The translations under genes were made by a program, and so were the position numbers. DNA of 64,000 bases from Taiwanofungus camphoratus. Lineage: Eukaryota > Basidiomycota > Agaricomycetes > Polyporales > Taiwanofungaceae. Under the pieces are notes generated by a model. The model was given only the letters and a program-made list of their open reading frames with translations, searched no databases and was not told the origin of the DNA. This document shows, one piece after another, positions 37,659-49,810 of this stretch. Location of the stretch: assembly GCA_003999685.1 (NCBI GenBank), contig CP021220.1, positions 1,116,001-1,180,000 of the forward strand, in the 5' to 3' direction. Each line of letters opens with the position of its first letter. Position 1 is the first letter of the stretch.

Positions 37659-40308
37659 TCAGACACTCGCTTCCTTTGCCAGAATCAACGAACTCTGCTT
37701 CAAAGTAGAACCGGTAGATTTTCCCTCACTCTCAATTGACAAGTTGCGCATAAAGATCGAGATCTGTCCAAAAGATGTCATCAAGCTGTTGTTTGAGGTG
37801 ACTTCAGTCAAGATACCGACCACGAATGCAATTCCCAAGCACGGGCAACAAACAGCCCATATGGTCTGTTCACACAGGCAATGCTTGAATTAGCAAAGGC
37901 CCACCAGAGACGTAACACTAACGTATACGCACTCGTATTGATAACGATAATGCAGACACCACTTCGTATTTCATATGCGTCAAGTCCATTGAGCGAACGG
38001 ACGCAAGGACGGTCGACATTTGCACGCCACTGGGCAAGGTTTTTGATAAACGATCATCAAAGACAGCGCCCGAGACAGTCTGTACAGAGAACGATGACGT
38101 TGTCTAGTGATGCCTCTTAAACATAGGACGTACCAATCCCACAGTAGCACCTGTGAATCGGACCAGAAAGAACGCGCTGGTCCCTGATGCCGTATCCCTC
38201 CGTCGTAACGCTCTGGTAAAGACTTGATACGGGGCATGGAAAAGCATGCCTATGCCCACGCCGGCTATCAAAGGATAAACGCTTTGTAATATGGGCGAAG
38301 TTCGCCCAGTCAATAGCATCATGACACCTGACAGTGAGGGAGTTGAAGGGAAAGGCTCGAATTTTTCACATGGTACCACGTACCGAATCCCAGAGTCGAG
38401 ATAGCGAGGCCAACGCACATTATAAATTTTTGGCCGCTAGTGTCTAAGTGCCTTTTTTGCCAATAACCGATGAACCATGCGGCTAGACATGACAACCCGT
38501 CACTCGTGAGCATGACATAATTTAGTATGTATTGATCAATTTGACTTACCCGGCATAGACGCTAGTGAAGACCCTAGGGAGTAAGGAAGCATCCTTATTC
38601 CAGCTCGTAACGGCGAAAAGCCTCCAACGGCCTGGTGTGTGCCACCAAAAAGTTTCAAGACGGTTCTGTTGTACAATGACCAAGGGGCTAACCTGGAAGA
38701 ACAGGGCGAGATAAAATGTTCCTGCGTTGAAGGCAAAATTGTGGAGGAAAATTATCACTAAAATAATGACTGTGTGGAATAATATGAGGTTTGTCCTTAC
38801 GAATATTGGTCGGGCTCACCGATCGTTGGGTCTTGAAACACAACTGGGGGAAAAAGCGCATCACGTTTTGTCCGAACTTCGTAGCAGGCGGCGGATATGA
38901 GTATCACAAACCCAGCCACAATCAGGGTCAGTGTAGAAGCTGCAGTCCCTACGAATGAAACAGTTTGAGAGGTCGTTAAGCCAGGACAGTAAATGGGAAC
39001 AGACATCCAGTTGCGGCGGCAACATTGAAACCGATCACGATGCAAATACTACCTGTCATGAAAAGAACTCTATCAAAGCATTAGAATGTGTACGCCTTCA
39101 ACACTACCAACTTACAACCCAAGGAAATCGAAAGTCCGCCAGAACGACTGCCACGAGATGTCATGGGCTGGCTCTAGATTCACATTCCGAAGTGAGAGCC
39201 ATAGTACAGTGGATGCCACAGCACATATAGGAAGATTGAGAAAGACTGAGCCGAATGATAGTTAGTCTGACGCGGTCACATGACTCAAATGTGCGTACAG
39301 GCCCATCTCCAGCTGAGGACGCCCGACTCCCCTGCAACGAGTAATGTTTGAACTTGACGCACTAAAAACAAAAAATGGAAGTCTGACCACTAAATATTCC
39401 GCCAAGCAAGGGTCCAGCAACAGCAGAACAAGCCCAAGTGACACTAAGGGCTTGGGACCACTTTGCCTGATTGCGAACTTCAACGATCTCCGATGTAATG
39501 GTCCACACTAGACTAACTATACCCCCTCCACCTACACCAGCCAGGGCACGTGCTGCTATGATCCATTCCATAGTCTGGAACACGCGCTTAGGTACGTCAG
39601 GGAATTCGCGAACGAGGTGACATTACCTGTGCTGCGCCACAGAGGGCAGAGCCAACTGCGAAGATAAAAATACTACTATAGAGCACGGGCTAGGGGAAGA
39701 TCATTAGGACAAGTGCTTCGCAACCAATGAAGACGTAGCGAACCCTGCGACCTATGAGATCCGAGAGTTTTCCATAGAGAGGTTGGAATGCAGTCTGAGT
39801 GAGCATGTATGTCACGGAAAGCCAGGTATATTGCGTGTCATTCGCTCGCAGGCGACTAGCGATTGTAGGTAAAATGGTTGAAACGATCGTCTGTGATAAA
39901 TGTTAGGCATGAAAGAAGTTAACGAGGCGACCCTACCGCATCCGTAGTTGCAAGGAATAGAGTTAAAGCAGCGCTGAGGAAGAAGCTAATTGAGTGATTG
40001 GACAGATCATGTGCGCGAAATCAAACACACCCAGCATGCGCAAAGAGAAGCCGGAGCGTAGAGATCCGCGGCTCACTTGGTTCAACATACACAACCAAGG
40101 TAGAACTTGAAGTATGTTTTCTGGATGCATCAAGTGAGGACAAATGACACGGAGGTAACGAATCATAAGATGGCAGAGCAACGTCGACCATTGTTTCCTG
40201 TATCGAATAATGATCGCCGGTACCCATCGGTGGGACCGCCAGGGTTTGGGATAACGTCTGCACGTCGGAGTCGATGGGTGGCGTGAGACACGGCTCAGGG
40301 ACCGACAT
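37659..40308 (-). CDS. MFS multidrug transporter, DHA2 type
   Basis: Fifteen exons on the reverse strand join in frame to 617 residues: 40031-40308, 39937-39985, 39744-39890, 39627-39689, 39388-39574, 39299-39331, 39116-39245, 39005-39048, 38820-38948, 38693-38757, 38550-38631, 38384-38482, 38134-38327, 37933-38079 and 37659-37865. These 14-helix proton antiporters export drugs, toxins or amino acids from the plasma membrane or vacuole. Motifs are ATTDATIVSTILPTIASRL in helix 1, GKLSDLIGRR (motif A), RALAGVGGGGIVSLVW and AVAGPLLGGIFSG (antiporter motif C). The N-terminal 85 residues are a soluble tail. No biosynthetic cluster lies alongside, so its substrate is unknown. Confidence 0.9.
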
Positions 40309-41471
40309 GTTTAAAGGCTTCGTTCAGTCCTAAGTGTAGGAGAGACTGTAGAACCTCTGGGCAGTGAAGACTTGCATTCTGACATGACCAGAGGTTCCAG
40401 AATTTATATCACCGGTGAAGCAAAAGTCCTACGTGACAGAGTCCTCGTGCTCTGGAAGAAACGTCAGAACCGACGCTCTCGAGTAACACGAAAGCCACGG
40501 TTCCGATTCGTTTCTTGGAAGAGATTCCGTTGTAGATCCTGATAAAGATTTAATGGACCGACCCTATTCAAGGTGAAAGACTGACAAGCGATCTCTGTTA
40601 GCCTTCGTGCCCTCTTTGTCGGAGATTTGAAAAGCCTAGGCTGCGAAGGTCCAAGAAGCCATTAAAAGGATTTGATTAGAAAATGACGAACCTCCTTTCA
40701 CCAGGAGAATGGACCCGAAATGCCATGAGCTCCAGGTACCGTCATAGAGAAGTCAGTTTTTTTCCATAGTTGCGAAAGCTCAGCCAAGATACTCACCCCG
40801 GGGCCATCGCCCTGCCCAGGCCTCCCCCATTCTGTTACGTAGCTGCGCGGCGACTGAGATCCATGAATTATTGTGGATATTCAGATCAACAATCAGAATT
40901 TGGTAGCGGAATGAGCAACATGCGGTCCAAAGTAGAAAGGTGGGACAGGGTGGGAGCTTATCGCGTGTACGTCTGTGAACCGCGGCATCCCCGAATGTTT
41001 CGCTTGCATGGAGCAGAGAATTGGCGGTCACCTGGAGTTTCCGACACGGCTAGCTCTTCCGAAATAATCAGAACATTCAAAAACACTCTCTCGAGATCCC
41101 AACGCATTTTCTAGGAGTCTAAGAACGTATACAATCATACAATGCCCATGGTGCGGCACAGCAGCATTCCGAATGCAATTATAGCACTAAACTCTAAGTA
41201 AGTGGGATACGTATTCCTAATAGGCATGAGTGTCCCAAGGGGTCAACAGCTACACCCGCAGAACATCATTCTACAGAAGGGTCTGCAAAATCATATGTGC
41301 AGGATACCCCTACGCCGGCGACCGCATGCTAGACTATGCAACAGCCCTCTTCCTCTGATCTCTTTCTCCGTCTGTCTGAGGGGACTTTTCTTCCTCGTTT
41401 TTGTCCTCTATGAAACATCGAACAGGGTAAATGATGAGATGGCGCCGATTGAAACGCAAGACATGGAGAAA
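40309..41471. other. Intergenic, no gene seen
   Basis: About 1.16 kb upstream of the DHA2 transporter and downstream of MDJ1. Frames at 40770-41114 (+) and 40780-41031 (-) show no family features. The transporter promoter should lie at the left end. Confidence 0.5.
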
Positions 41472-43283
41472 TTAAAGGCCGATAAGCTTTCTTATTCTAT
41501 TCCACGTACGAGACGCCCAGCCACCTAGGGAGGTAGAAGGAGTAGAAAAAGCCGTACCATTTTCATCGATTGCTGAAGTAGTGGAGCCATTTGATGATCC
41601 TGTATTACTTGCGCTTCTCGGCAGTTCCGGTGCGGCTGGAGTTCGACCTTCCACGTCATCGGCATATTGTTGTAAAATCTCTCGCTGCCGTATCGTTAAA
41701 GACCTAAACGTCTTGCATGAGATACGGCAGTACACACATTGGCTCATCGAACACATACCTGGGAAGTTGCACGGCAAACCTGACAAAAAGATCCCCTTTA
41801 TCATTGCCAAAGACTGAAGGGACCCCACGACCTTTGAGCACCATCTCCTCGCCTTGCTGTGTTCCTCCAGGGACACGAACATCCACATCTCCATCCAAGG
41901 TCGGCACGCGGACTCTGCCACCAAGGAGAGCAATGTGCAACGGTATGCGCGCTTCATGGTGCAGATTGGCGCCTTGACGTTGAAAGACTTTTGAAGGCGC
42001 GACGTTCACCCTTACAAGCAAATCGCCTGAGCGGCCCTTCCCAGATAATGGTGCGTCACCGGCATTAGGAATTCTGATTGTCATACCATCTTCCACGCCT
42101 ACAGAAATAAAGTCAGAGTCACCACGACCGTGTGCAGATACATACATTCGCTTACCTGCTGGCACATCGACTTTGACAGATTTCCTGATCCTGACTTGCC
42201 CCACTCCCCCGCATTCCCCACACTGACTACCACGAGGAACGGTACTCCCAACTCCGTGACATGCTGGACATGTGCTGGCCATTTGAAAGCCACTGTCAAT
42301 AACGAACGTTCTAGTCCCCGATCCACCACATTCAGTACACGTTGCTCGCTTGGCTCCCGCTTTCAAGCCTGTTCCGGAGCACGTAGAACAGCTCACAATT
42401 GGCGTGATATTAATGGAGCGCGTTGTGCCTTTGCAGGCCTCCATGAAAGTCACGCCGATTGTGGCCTGCAAACTATCGCCTTGCATGTGCTCGGCGGAGG
42501 GTCCACGTGTTCCTCCTCGTCCGCTGCCAAAAGCCGTGCCAAACAATTGTTCGAATAGATCAGATTGTCCACGAGCACCTCCTGCCCCGAATGCACTAGC
42601 AAAATCCTGGAAACCGCTGAAGTTACTGCCTCCAAATCCACGGGCATTGGCGAAGGCATCAGGGTCAAACCCAGGCTGTTGTGATGCAGCGCCATATTTA
42701 TCATAGTTAGTCCGTTTCTTTTCGTCCTTCAGGATCTGTGTATAGGTAAGGGATGAGGGTGGTACATAGAAAAAGTCGGGAATAGGCCCACATCATATGC
42801 TTCCTGGATCTCCACAAACTTTTCCTGCGCATTCTTATCCTGATTGGTATCGGGGTGATATTTGCGAGCAAGCTAGGGGAAATTCGGACACGACGTCTTC
42901 TGATAAAACGAGCATAACATACCGAGAAATACACCTTCTTTATTTCGGCTGGACTGGCATCTTTCTTTACTCCCAAAACTTGGTAGGGATCTTTTGGTGC
43001 TGAGGAAGATGCTGTAGCATGAAAAGCACGCTAGAATATCGACATTCAGAAGGTGATATGATACATAAGAGCCACTAGTGATGACAACCTGCTTGCCTAA
43101 ACGCCCCAGCGAAGGAGGAAGTCTTGCAGGAGTTCCTTTCGAGATTTGACTTTGTACGCAAGCATTTAAACAACTGGAGAATGTCCGTGTACTTGTTCCG
43201 GGTTGTGCGCACGAACACGAGTAGAAAGATATAAAAGAGAGGACTCTTTGAGATGATAACCGGAGTGGCATTACAGACAGCAC
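41472..43283 (-). CDS. MDJ1: Mitochondrial Hsp40 co-chaperone Mdj1 (DnaJ type I)
   Basis: Six exons on the reverse strand: 43089-43283, 42923-43030, 42792-42872, 42156-42735, 41759-42098 and 41472-41703, giving 511 residues. Mdj1 stimulates mitochondrial Hsp70 in folding and protects imported proteins. The first 70 residues are Ser and Arg-rich, like a presequence. The J domain reads [20 protein letters not shown] then [11 protein letters not shown] with the HPD motif. A Gly/Phe-rich region follows, and then four zinc-binding repeats [24 protein letters not shown] and CGECGGVG. The C-terminal substrate domain has GDLLVRVNV and GKGRSG. The tail is Ser and Thr-rich. Intron 42099-42155 is 57 bases without a stop, so it was removed by family alignment. 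A start at 43271 is also possible. Confidence 0.93.
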
Positions 43284-43719
43284 AGTCAGTTAAGACCGGA
43301 CTACGCTCGTCGAAGAAATGACGAACCGGAAGTAGACTCAAGACAGACACGGCAATCGTCCCGTGCGGAAATTTCAGGGTCCCACGATCATGTGGACGAT
43401 TCGAGAGGTTTCTGTAATTCAATAAAGCAATATGCGTTTACACTATACAGATCCAATTTTATTCAACTTACATACTTCCTATGCTACTTTTATGAAGCAT
43501 AGCAAGGTTGGAATAAGTTGGTTTTGCAATATTGATGCTCCCTTGCTCAGGCTAAGATAGAGGGAAATTGATGAAGGAGAAAAGTCTTAACAGTCTTTTT
43601 TTCATTTGAAACTGTATAATGTCCAACTGACCATGCGACTACTCAGGCTTTCCTTGGACACTCAAAAGTGTTGAAAGTTTGGGAAACCAACGACATACGT
43701 ACAAAAAGTGACAGAAATT
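43284..43719. other. Intergenic, no gene seen
   Basis: The 436-bp gap between MDJ1 and the SET gene, both on the reverse strand, has only antisense and short frames. It should hold the MDJ1 promoter and the SET gene 3' end. Confidence 0.55.
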
Positions 43720-44328
43720 TCATGAAGGCACTTCTGTCTCCGCTGCATGTTCGCTGGTGCTGAGAGACCGTACATGCCACCACATCTTGCCGTAAGACAC
43801 CAGAACTTCATCTCCCTTCTTGATCCAGTCACCACCACTCCAGACGCCCATCCGAAGCTCTCCGGTTGCTGTTCGTCGTTCCTCAAAGACTGCATTGGGT
43901 TTAACACCGACACCCCTGAAATCGTTGATGAATCGGGCCTCGTTACCCATTCGACGAGCATCTATGCCCACATTGACTCCATCCTGAGAACGATAGAGTG
44001 ATAGATCATAGTCAGAGTCAAGCCTGTCTTCGCAGTGCACCTCTCCCAAGTAGTCGAGAATATGAGTTCGTGGAGATATCTTTTTGGCAGCAAAAAGACC
44101 ATACTGCTCGTTCGCAGGGTGAGTGGCCTCGGAGATTCGCCGAATGATTACAGGCGATCGAGCTACAAAGACGTGGGGCGATGTTAGTGAGCGAGGGCAG
44201 ATCAGTGAGCGAATTTGTGTTGGGACAGAGGAGTGATAGCTTGGCTCAGATATATATTCGACATCCGATGGCCAGTGAGGAGGCTTGTGAGGTCGTATTC
44301 TGGATTGTGTGGATGTTTGTCGAGTCAT
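43720..44328 (-). CDS. Small SET-domain protein (putative lysine methyltransferase)
   Basis: A single exon encodes 202 residues. The SET fold is shown by [20 protein letters not shown] (the GxG-like entry strand), [30 protein letters not shown], then [13 protein letters not shown]. These match the SAM-binding and pseudoknot regions of stand-alone SET proteins. There is no pre-SET or post-SET cysteine cluster and no chromatin-reader domain. The usual NHSC box is represented by the INDF form. The target (histone or other) cannot be read. It shares a 197-bp divergent promoter with the CK2 gene. Being intronless is unusual next to the heavily spliced genes around it. Confidence 0.85.
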   Translation of the reverse strand: MTRQTSTQSRIRPHKPPHWPSDVEYISEPSYHSSVPTQIRSLICPRSLTSPHVFVARSPVIIRRISEATHPANEQYGLFAAKKISPRTHILDYLGEVHCEDRLDSDYDLSLYRSQDGVNVGIDARRMGNEARFINDFRGVGVKPNAVFEERRTATGELRMGVWSGGDWIKKGDEVLVSYGKMWWHVRSLSTSEHAAETEVPS

Positions 44329-44525
44329 TTGCTAAAGCTAGTCGTTGATGAGCTTAAAACATGGGCAGAAGGAAAACGCCGAGCGTCAGTATTTACACGC
44401 GAGTGTCGCGAGGACTTGTCAGAACTAACCTTCAATTTCACTGGAGGGCGTCTATGTCAACGAGTTCTGCTGCACTTCAGCGATAACATCCAGTCTGGTA
44501 TACGTCCGGGTCTCAAGACTTTAGT
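44329..44525. promoter_or_regulatory. Shared divergent promoter, SET gene and CK2 alpha
   Basis: Only 197 bp lie between the two start codons. No TATA box is evident. Confidence 0.45.
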
Positions 44526-45935
44526 ATGGGCCGGACGACGCCTAAATCTGTTGCACGCGTGTACGCGGACGTCAACACAAAGCTTGGCCCATCATGGCAT
44601 GAATATGGTCTGCTTCATTTCGGCTTGCGTATTTCGGGTTGTTTGCTTATCAAGGAGAACAGATAACTTACAGGTACAATGGGGCTCCCAAGACCATTAT
44701 GAGATCGTCCGCAAAGTAGGACGGGGGAAGTATTCCGAGGTACACCGCCACGCCGCCTGTATCAATCTCCTCAAATTTTATTTCTTTTATTTACAGGTCT
44801 TCGAGGGGATCAACATTGTGAATGACGAGAAATGCATCATCAAAGTTCTAAAACCCGTTAAAAAAAAGAAGATCAAGCGAGAAATCAAGATTTTGCAGAA
44901 TCTAGCCGGAGGTCCTAACATTGTCGCTCTCCTTGATGTGGTTCGCGATCCAGTTGCCAAAATCCCCAGCCTCATAACGGAATACGTTCACAACGTTGAC
45001 TTCAAAGTCCTTTATCCTCGCTTCGCCGACTACGATGTACGATTCTACATGTTTGAATTGCTGAAGGTCAGTTTGTACCTATTCCTTCTGCTAGTGGCTC
45101 TGATGGAAGCGGCCGCAGGCGTTGGATTTCTGCCACTCTAAAGGCATCATGCATCGAGATGTTAAGCCTCATAATGTCATGATTGATCACGATCGGCGGA
45201 AGGTATGGCCTTTCTGTGCGGACTGTGCCTTTTCACCTGACCCTGCATCCCCGTAGCTTCGCCTGATAGACTGGGGTCTGGCTGAGTTTTATCATCCAAA
45301 GACAGAATACAACGTGCGGGTGGCCTCGCGGTACTTTAAGGGACCAGAGCTGCTAGTAGATTTCCAGGAGTATGACTACAGTTTAGACATGTGGAGCTAT
45401 GGCTGCATGTTCGCGTCTATGGTGAGTGTCACATGAAGTCCCCCCCCTTCACCATCTCACGGCCCATCCAGATCTTTCGAAAGGAACCGTTCTTCCATGG
45501 GCATGATAACTACGACCAGTTAGTCAAGATTACTAAGGTTCTAGGAACGGAGGGCCTATACCAGTACATAGAGAAATACGATATTGCATTGGACCCTCAA
45601 TATGATGATCTTCTCGGAAAGTGAGTCCTTATGTGTCCATTGTTGCCGATTCTCTCATGTGCATCTGGTGCAGCTACCCCAAGAAGCCATGGACACGGTT
45701 CATTACATCGGAGAATCAGCGGTACATATCGAACGAAGCCATCGATTTTCTGGACAAACTACTGCGTTACGATCACCAGGACCGCCTGACTGCAAGGGAA
45801 GCGCAGGCACATCCGTACTTCGGTATGATATAATGCTATCTATATCCATTGCCGGACGGACTGACCGCGTTCTGTTCAGATCCTGTAAGGAACGGTGGTA
45901 TTCGTGAGGGCGACAGTGAAGGTTCAGCGGCGTAG
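44526..45935 (+). CDS. CKA1: Casein kinase 2 catalytic (alpha) subunit
   Basis: Exons: 44526-44607, 44663-44739, 44797-45066, 45119-45202, 45257-45421, 45472-45620, 45674-45822 and 45880-45935, giving 343 residues. CK2 is a constitutively active Ser/Thr kinase for acidic sites, working with a regulatory beta subunit not in this window. Signatures are [19 protein letters not shown] at the N-terminus, [11 protein letters not shown] in the glycine loop, the basic cluster [32 protein letters not shown] (DWG in place of DFG, characteristic of CK2), and [20 protein letters not shown]. The short C-terminus ends [12 protein letters not shown]. The ATG at 44526 is the only one in frame near the N-terminal block. 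All splice phases agree. Confidence 0.96.
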
Positions 45936-46612
45936 GCCAATTGGGTATTACTGAAGGGGGCTACGCGAGTTAACATCTATATGAATAGCTGTATCATTGG
46001 ACATGCTGTGATGTGCTGCTTTGATCGTACGTGATAGTTAGAAATGCGAATTTGCCAGACTTGCTATTGGATTGTAGCACTGGTGCTGTATAATGTCATC
46101 GGCCGCCGCTGCCAGTAAGATATCAGTAATAGCACGAGCGAGAGAAATTTCGAGGATCCAAAGATAGGTGGTTATCATGCCGACTGCAGTGGTTGAGTAC
46201 TCTAGCACGTGGATATCATCCTTGTGTCCATTCTAGCGTCTACGATCGAATTGAGATAGCTCCAGTAAGATCTTCACCGGCAGTTTCTACAGTACCTGTT
46301 GACCATCTCGCTCTTGATAGATATGGACTGTACACCATACGTCCATTTTGCACGCACACTGTCGTCTCGCGTTCATTCTATCTGTCTCGCACTGCAGTCC
46401 GCTTCTGTGCCGCATGCTGAATGCACCGCGTGATTCTTTGATAGGCTTGCGACGGTCGTCCGTATCAGCATTGCATACTTCCAAGTTAACTTCTCAGCAC
46501 TTCGTGTGTAGGCACATGAATCGGGGCTGCTCAGCGGCATCCCTGGATTGCCGCACCATGCCACGCTATAAAGTCCGTTCTCAATCAAGCTGCATGTCGG
46601 GTCGCCCCTCCT
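45936..46612. promoter_or_regulatory. Chitinase promoter region with TATA box
   Basis: The 677-bp gap has no gene. TATAAA at 46567-46572 lies 41 bases before the first ATG of the chitinase, a good core-promoter position for an inducible secreted enzyme. Confidence 0.5.
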
Positions 46613-49023
46613 ATGGATCCTCCAGCCTTGGTCATCGGGATGTCTTACGCGTCTTCCCTCCGTGCACTGTTTCAGTTGTGCCTCCTCGTAGCAGGTCTTG
46701 ACCTGCTTGGAGTATCCGCGTTTGACAACACTCTCTATGACAATGTGGGTAATTGTCAGAACCTCGCACTCAGACCATTCGTTCTTACACCGAGATGTAC
46801 CGTTCTATTGTTCTAATGCACTACCGGTTGTTACCAGACGGCAGTGTAAGCCAGTTCTTTCATCGCGTCTTTCTCTCCTCACAAATCCACAGATATTGGG
46901 GACAAAATTCTTATGGTGCCACCCATTCGGATGACAGTGCCAATTGGCAGCAGCCAATTTCTTACTACTGTCAGGTGGGTTGTTGTGGGCTCAATAGTAG
47001 TCCATATTCACCAGTCATCTCTGCAGGATGACGCAATTGATGTTATCCCAATTGCATTCGTGAACACCTTCTTCGGTGAAGGTGGCGTCCCTGAAATTAA
47101 CCTGGCGAATGTGAGCAGTAATTGAGATGTCAATTCGGGAGTATCAACTTCTTGGATTTCCGCGATACAGACATGCAATCCCACGAATGATAGTTACTTC
47201 TCTGGCACTGAACTCCTAGACTGCTCTTTCCTGGCATCCGACATTGAGCAGTGTCAGTCCAAGGGTAAAATCGTCACGATTAGTTTGGGAGGTGCAGGCG
47301 GTGGCGTTGGGTTTCAGAACGACAGCCAAGCACAACAGTTAGCGGACACCATATGGAATGTCTTCTTGGGAGGTTCTAGTTCTACCCGTCCGTTTGGCAG
47401 CGCAGTCCTTGACGGGTGAGACAGCATTCCCTATGCACTAGATATTTTTACTGATCAGCGCCTAGCGTTGATTTGGATATCGAGGGTGGTTCGACCACAG
47501 GATATGCGGCCTTCGTGACTCAACTGCGCAGTCACTTCAATGGCGCCAGCAAAGAGTTTGTGATAGTAACCGCACAATATGAATTGATACTGATGCTTCG
47601 CAGTTACTATGTGAGCGGTGCACCCCAGTGCGTTTATCCTGACCAATATCTTGGTGACGCCCTGGACAATGCGTATTTTGACATGGTCTACGTTCAATTC
47701 TGTCCGTATCACTTCTTTTTATACCAATGTTGACACTTGCTGACATTGCGCAGACAACAACCAATGTGGTCTACAAAATTACGATGACGCATCGGTGAGA
47801 ATCACATCATGTGCATTCTCGTGGAAGGTATTGACTCCGTCGGGACCACCAACGCATGTAGGACTGGAACTTTGGGCTGTGGTATGGCTATCTCCGTTCC
47901 TCGATCCAGATCTGTTGGTGAATTCTCCTTCAGGGACGTCTGGGCTCGCTCGATCAGCCCGAACCCGAACGTCAAAGTCTACATCGGCGCCCCCGCATCG
48001 AGCACAGCGGCTGGCACCGGGTACCAGAGCACTTCGAACCTGTCTAACATTGCGACTACGATGCGCAATTCATTCCCGTCGTTCGGCGGTGTCATGTTAT
48101 GGGACGCCTCACAAGCCTATCGTGAGTGTTTGCCATGTCATTGACATACCGTCTCAATTAAGTGTTCTTTGATGCTTAGAAAACGACCGCTATGACCTTG
48201 CGATCAAGAACGCCCTTGTTTCCGCGGGTGGTACAGGTTTCAACTATCCGGCCTGCTCAGCCCCTGCCTATGCGAGCGGCAACTCTTACACGGGTAACTC
48301 GAAAGTTGCCTACAACGGGTGGGTTAATTTCGAGAAAAATGGGCATTTACTAACTACCTCCTTTATACCTTCACAAACGTGTAGCTACATCTGGGAGGTA
48401 TGTGACTGTTTTAGCTGACGGCGTGCCGCTCAGACAGCAATCCGTTTCAGGCAAAGTACTGGACGAACAGCGAACCTGCCGCCAACTCAAATGGTGATTG
48501 GATGCCTAGTAAGTCTCCAGTCGCTGCATCCTACAGATACCGACCCAATCCCTGCAGTCAGTGCATGTTCCGGCGCTGCCTCTAGCGGAACTACGAGTAT
48601 AAGCTCGGCCACCTCGACAAGCTCCGCCGGCGGCTCTACGACGACGTCCGCATCTAGCTCCGGCAACTGCGCAGGCGTCGCAGCATGGTCCAGCAGCACC
48701 GCATACACAGGCGGCAGCGAGGTGCAATACAAGTGCGTCCTCGTACAACGTCCCCGCAGCGGCCAAAGTTGTTAACGCTGCCCCATTGTACAGCGGCCAC
48801 CTGTGGACCGCCCAGTACTGGACCGAGGACGACGTCCCTGGCGGTGAGTCGCTGGCATGCTCGTAGCGCCGTGCTGGGTGTCTGACGTGCTGCCCGCGCG
48901 CACGCAGGCTCCGCGGGCGTCTGGACCGACGACGGCGCGTGCACGTCTAGCGACGTCGCTGGCCGCGCGCTGCCCACGCCCCCGCCCGCGCGGCGGGTGA
49001 ACTCGCGCCTCTTCCGCCTCTGA
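46613..49023 (+). CDS. Secreted GH18 class III chitinase with two CBM5/12 domains
   Basis: Sixteen exons join in frame to 512 residues: 46613-46744, 46838-46845, 46893-46974, 47027-47110, 47171-47415, 47466-47555, 47604-47701, 47754-47794, 47862-47881, 47934-48121, 48180-48318, 48385-48397, 48451-48508, 48558-48732, 48794-48843 and 48908-49023. The signal peptide probably starts at the Met of 46640 (MSYASSLRALFQLCLLVAG). GH18 evidence is VYWGQNSYG, KGKIVTISLGGAGG and the catalytic DGVDLDIEGG with the acid Glu near residue 190. Two chitin-binding CBM5/12 domains follow (NGYIWEAKYWTNSEP and NGHLWTAQYWTEDDVP), separated by a Ser/Thr-rich linker. It would degrade chitin during wall remodelling, autolysis or mycoparasitism. 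Exons of 8 and 13 bases are needed. Confidence 0.92.
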
Positions 49024-49810
49024 GGATCCTGTTTATCGAGTATAGGGTGCCGCGCGCTGCTACGCGACACGCTTCCTGGACCTGGGCCCGGAAGGCGGCG
49101 CCTCACGATCCACACGACATTTTTATGTGTTACGATTTATTGGGGGTTGTCGGACGACGCGCGTCGGGTCGACGAGATAGATAGCGGAACGCAATAAATT
49201 ACTTCTTGGATATGTCTATCACCGTGTGGCCGGAAGCCCGTGCGCCGCGTGGCGGACCAAGGTGAATCGCGGTGAGGTCGTGTCTCAGACTCGACCTGCC
49301 AAGCGTCGCAACCTCAGAATCTTCCAGATCTGTGCAATTGCGTGTGTACGCGCTATGATGCGGGTGTTGCGCGCGGTGTCCAACCGTGTCTTGCCAAGAG
49401 GGCACACATGAGACACGTCCGAACGGGCCTACACGGCCACGGTTCAGACAGGCTGCTCCGGCTTCGAAGCGGAGTCAACTGACCAGCGCATATCCGGCCT
49501 GCACGCACGCCAAGTCTTGCTCAGCATCACACTCGTAACGGGTTTCTCGTCATGCAGCGCAGAGGCGGGTGGGAATGAGCAATACTGATTGAAAAGCGGG
49601 ATATTACGCCGTAGCGCTAGTACGTATAAACTACAGGCACGCAAGATACGTCGAAAGAACACAAGAGAATGCAGCCGCGCGGCACGCCTGGCGAGACGGC
49701 GGCAAGGAGAAATAGTACCTCTGACATAAAGATAAGCAAACGGCTTCGCAATACACGTACAGTGTACATTGAGCAGGAACAGAAGAGTGCTGGCGCAGAT
49801 GTGGGGACCA
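49024..49810. other. Intergenic between convergent genes, no gene seen
   Basis: The 787-bp gap has only short frames without family features. The chitinase 3' end and the end of the reverse gene at 49811 flank it. Confidence 0.5.

Noticed and set aside
37659-40308. Reading the DHA2 transporter as fragmented
   Set aside because: Fifteen short exons join in frame into a normal 617-residue protein.
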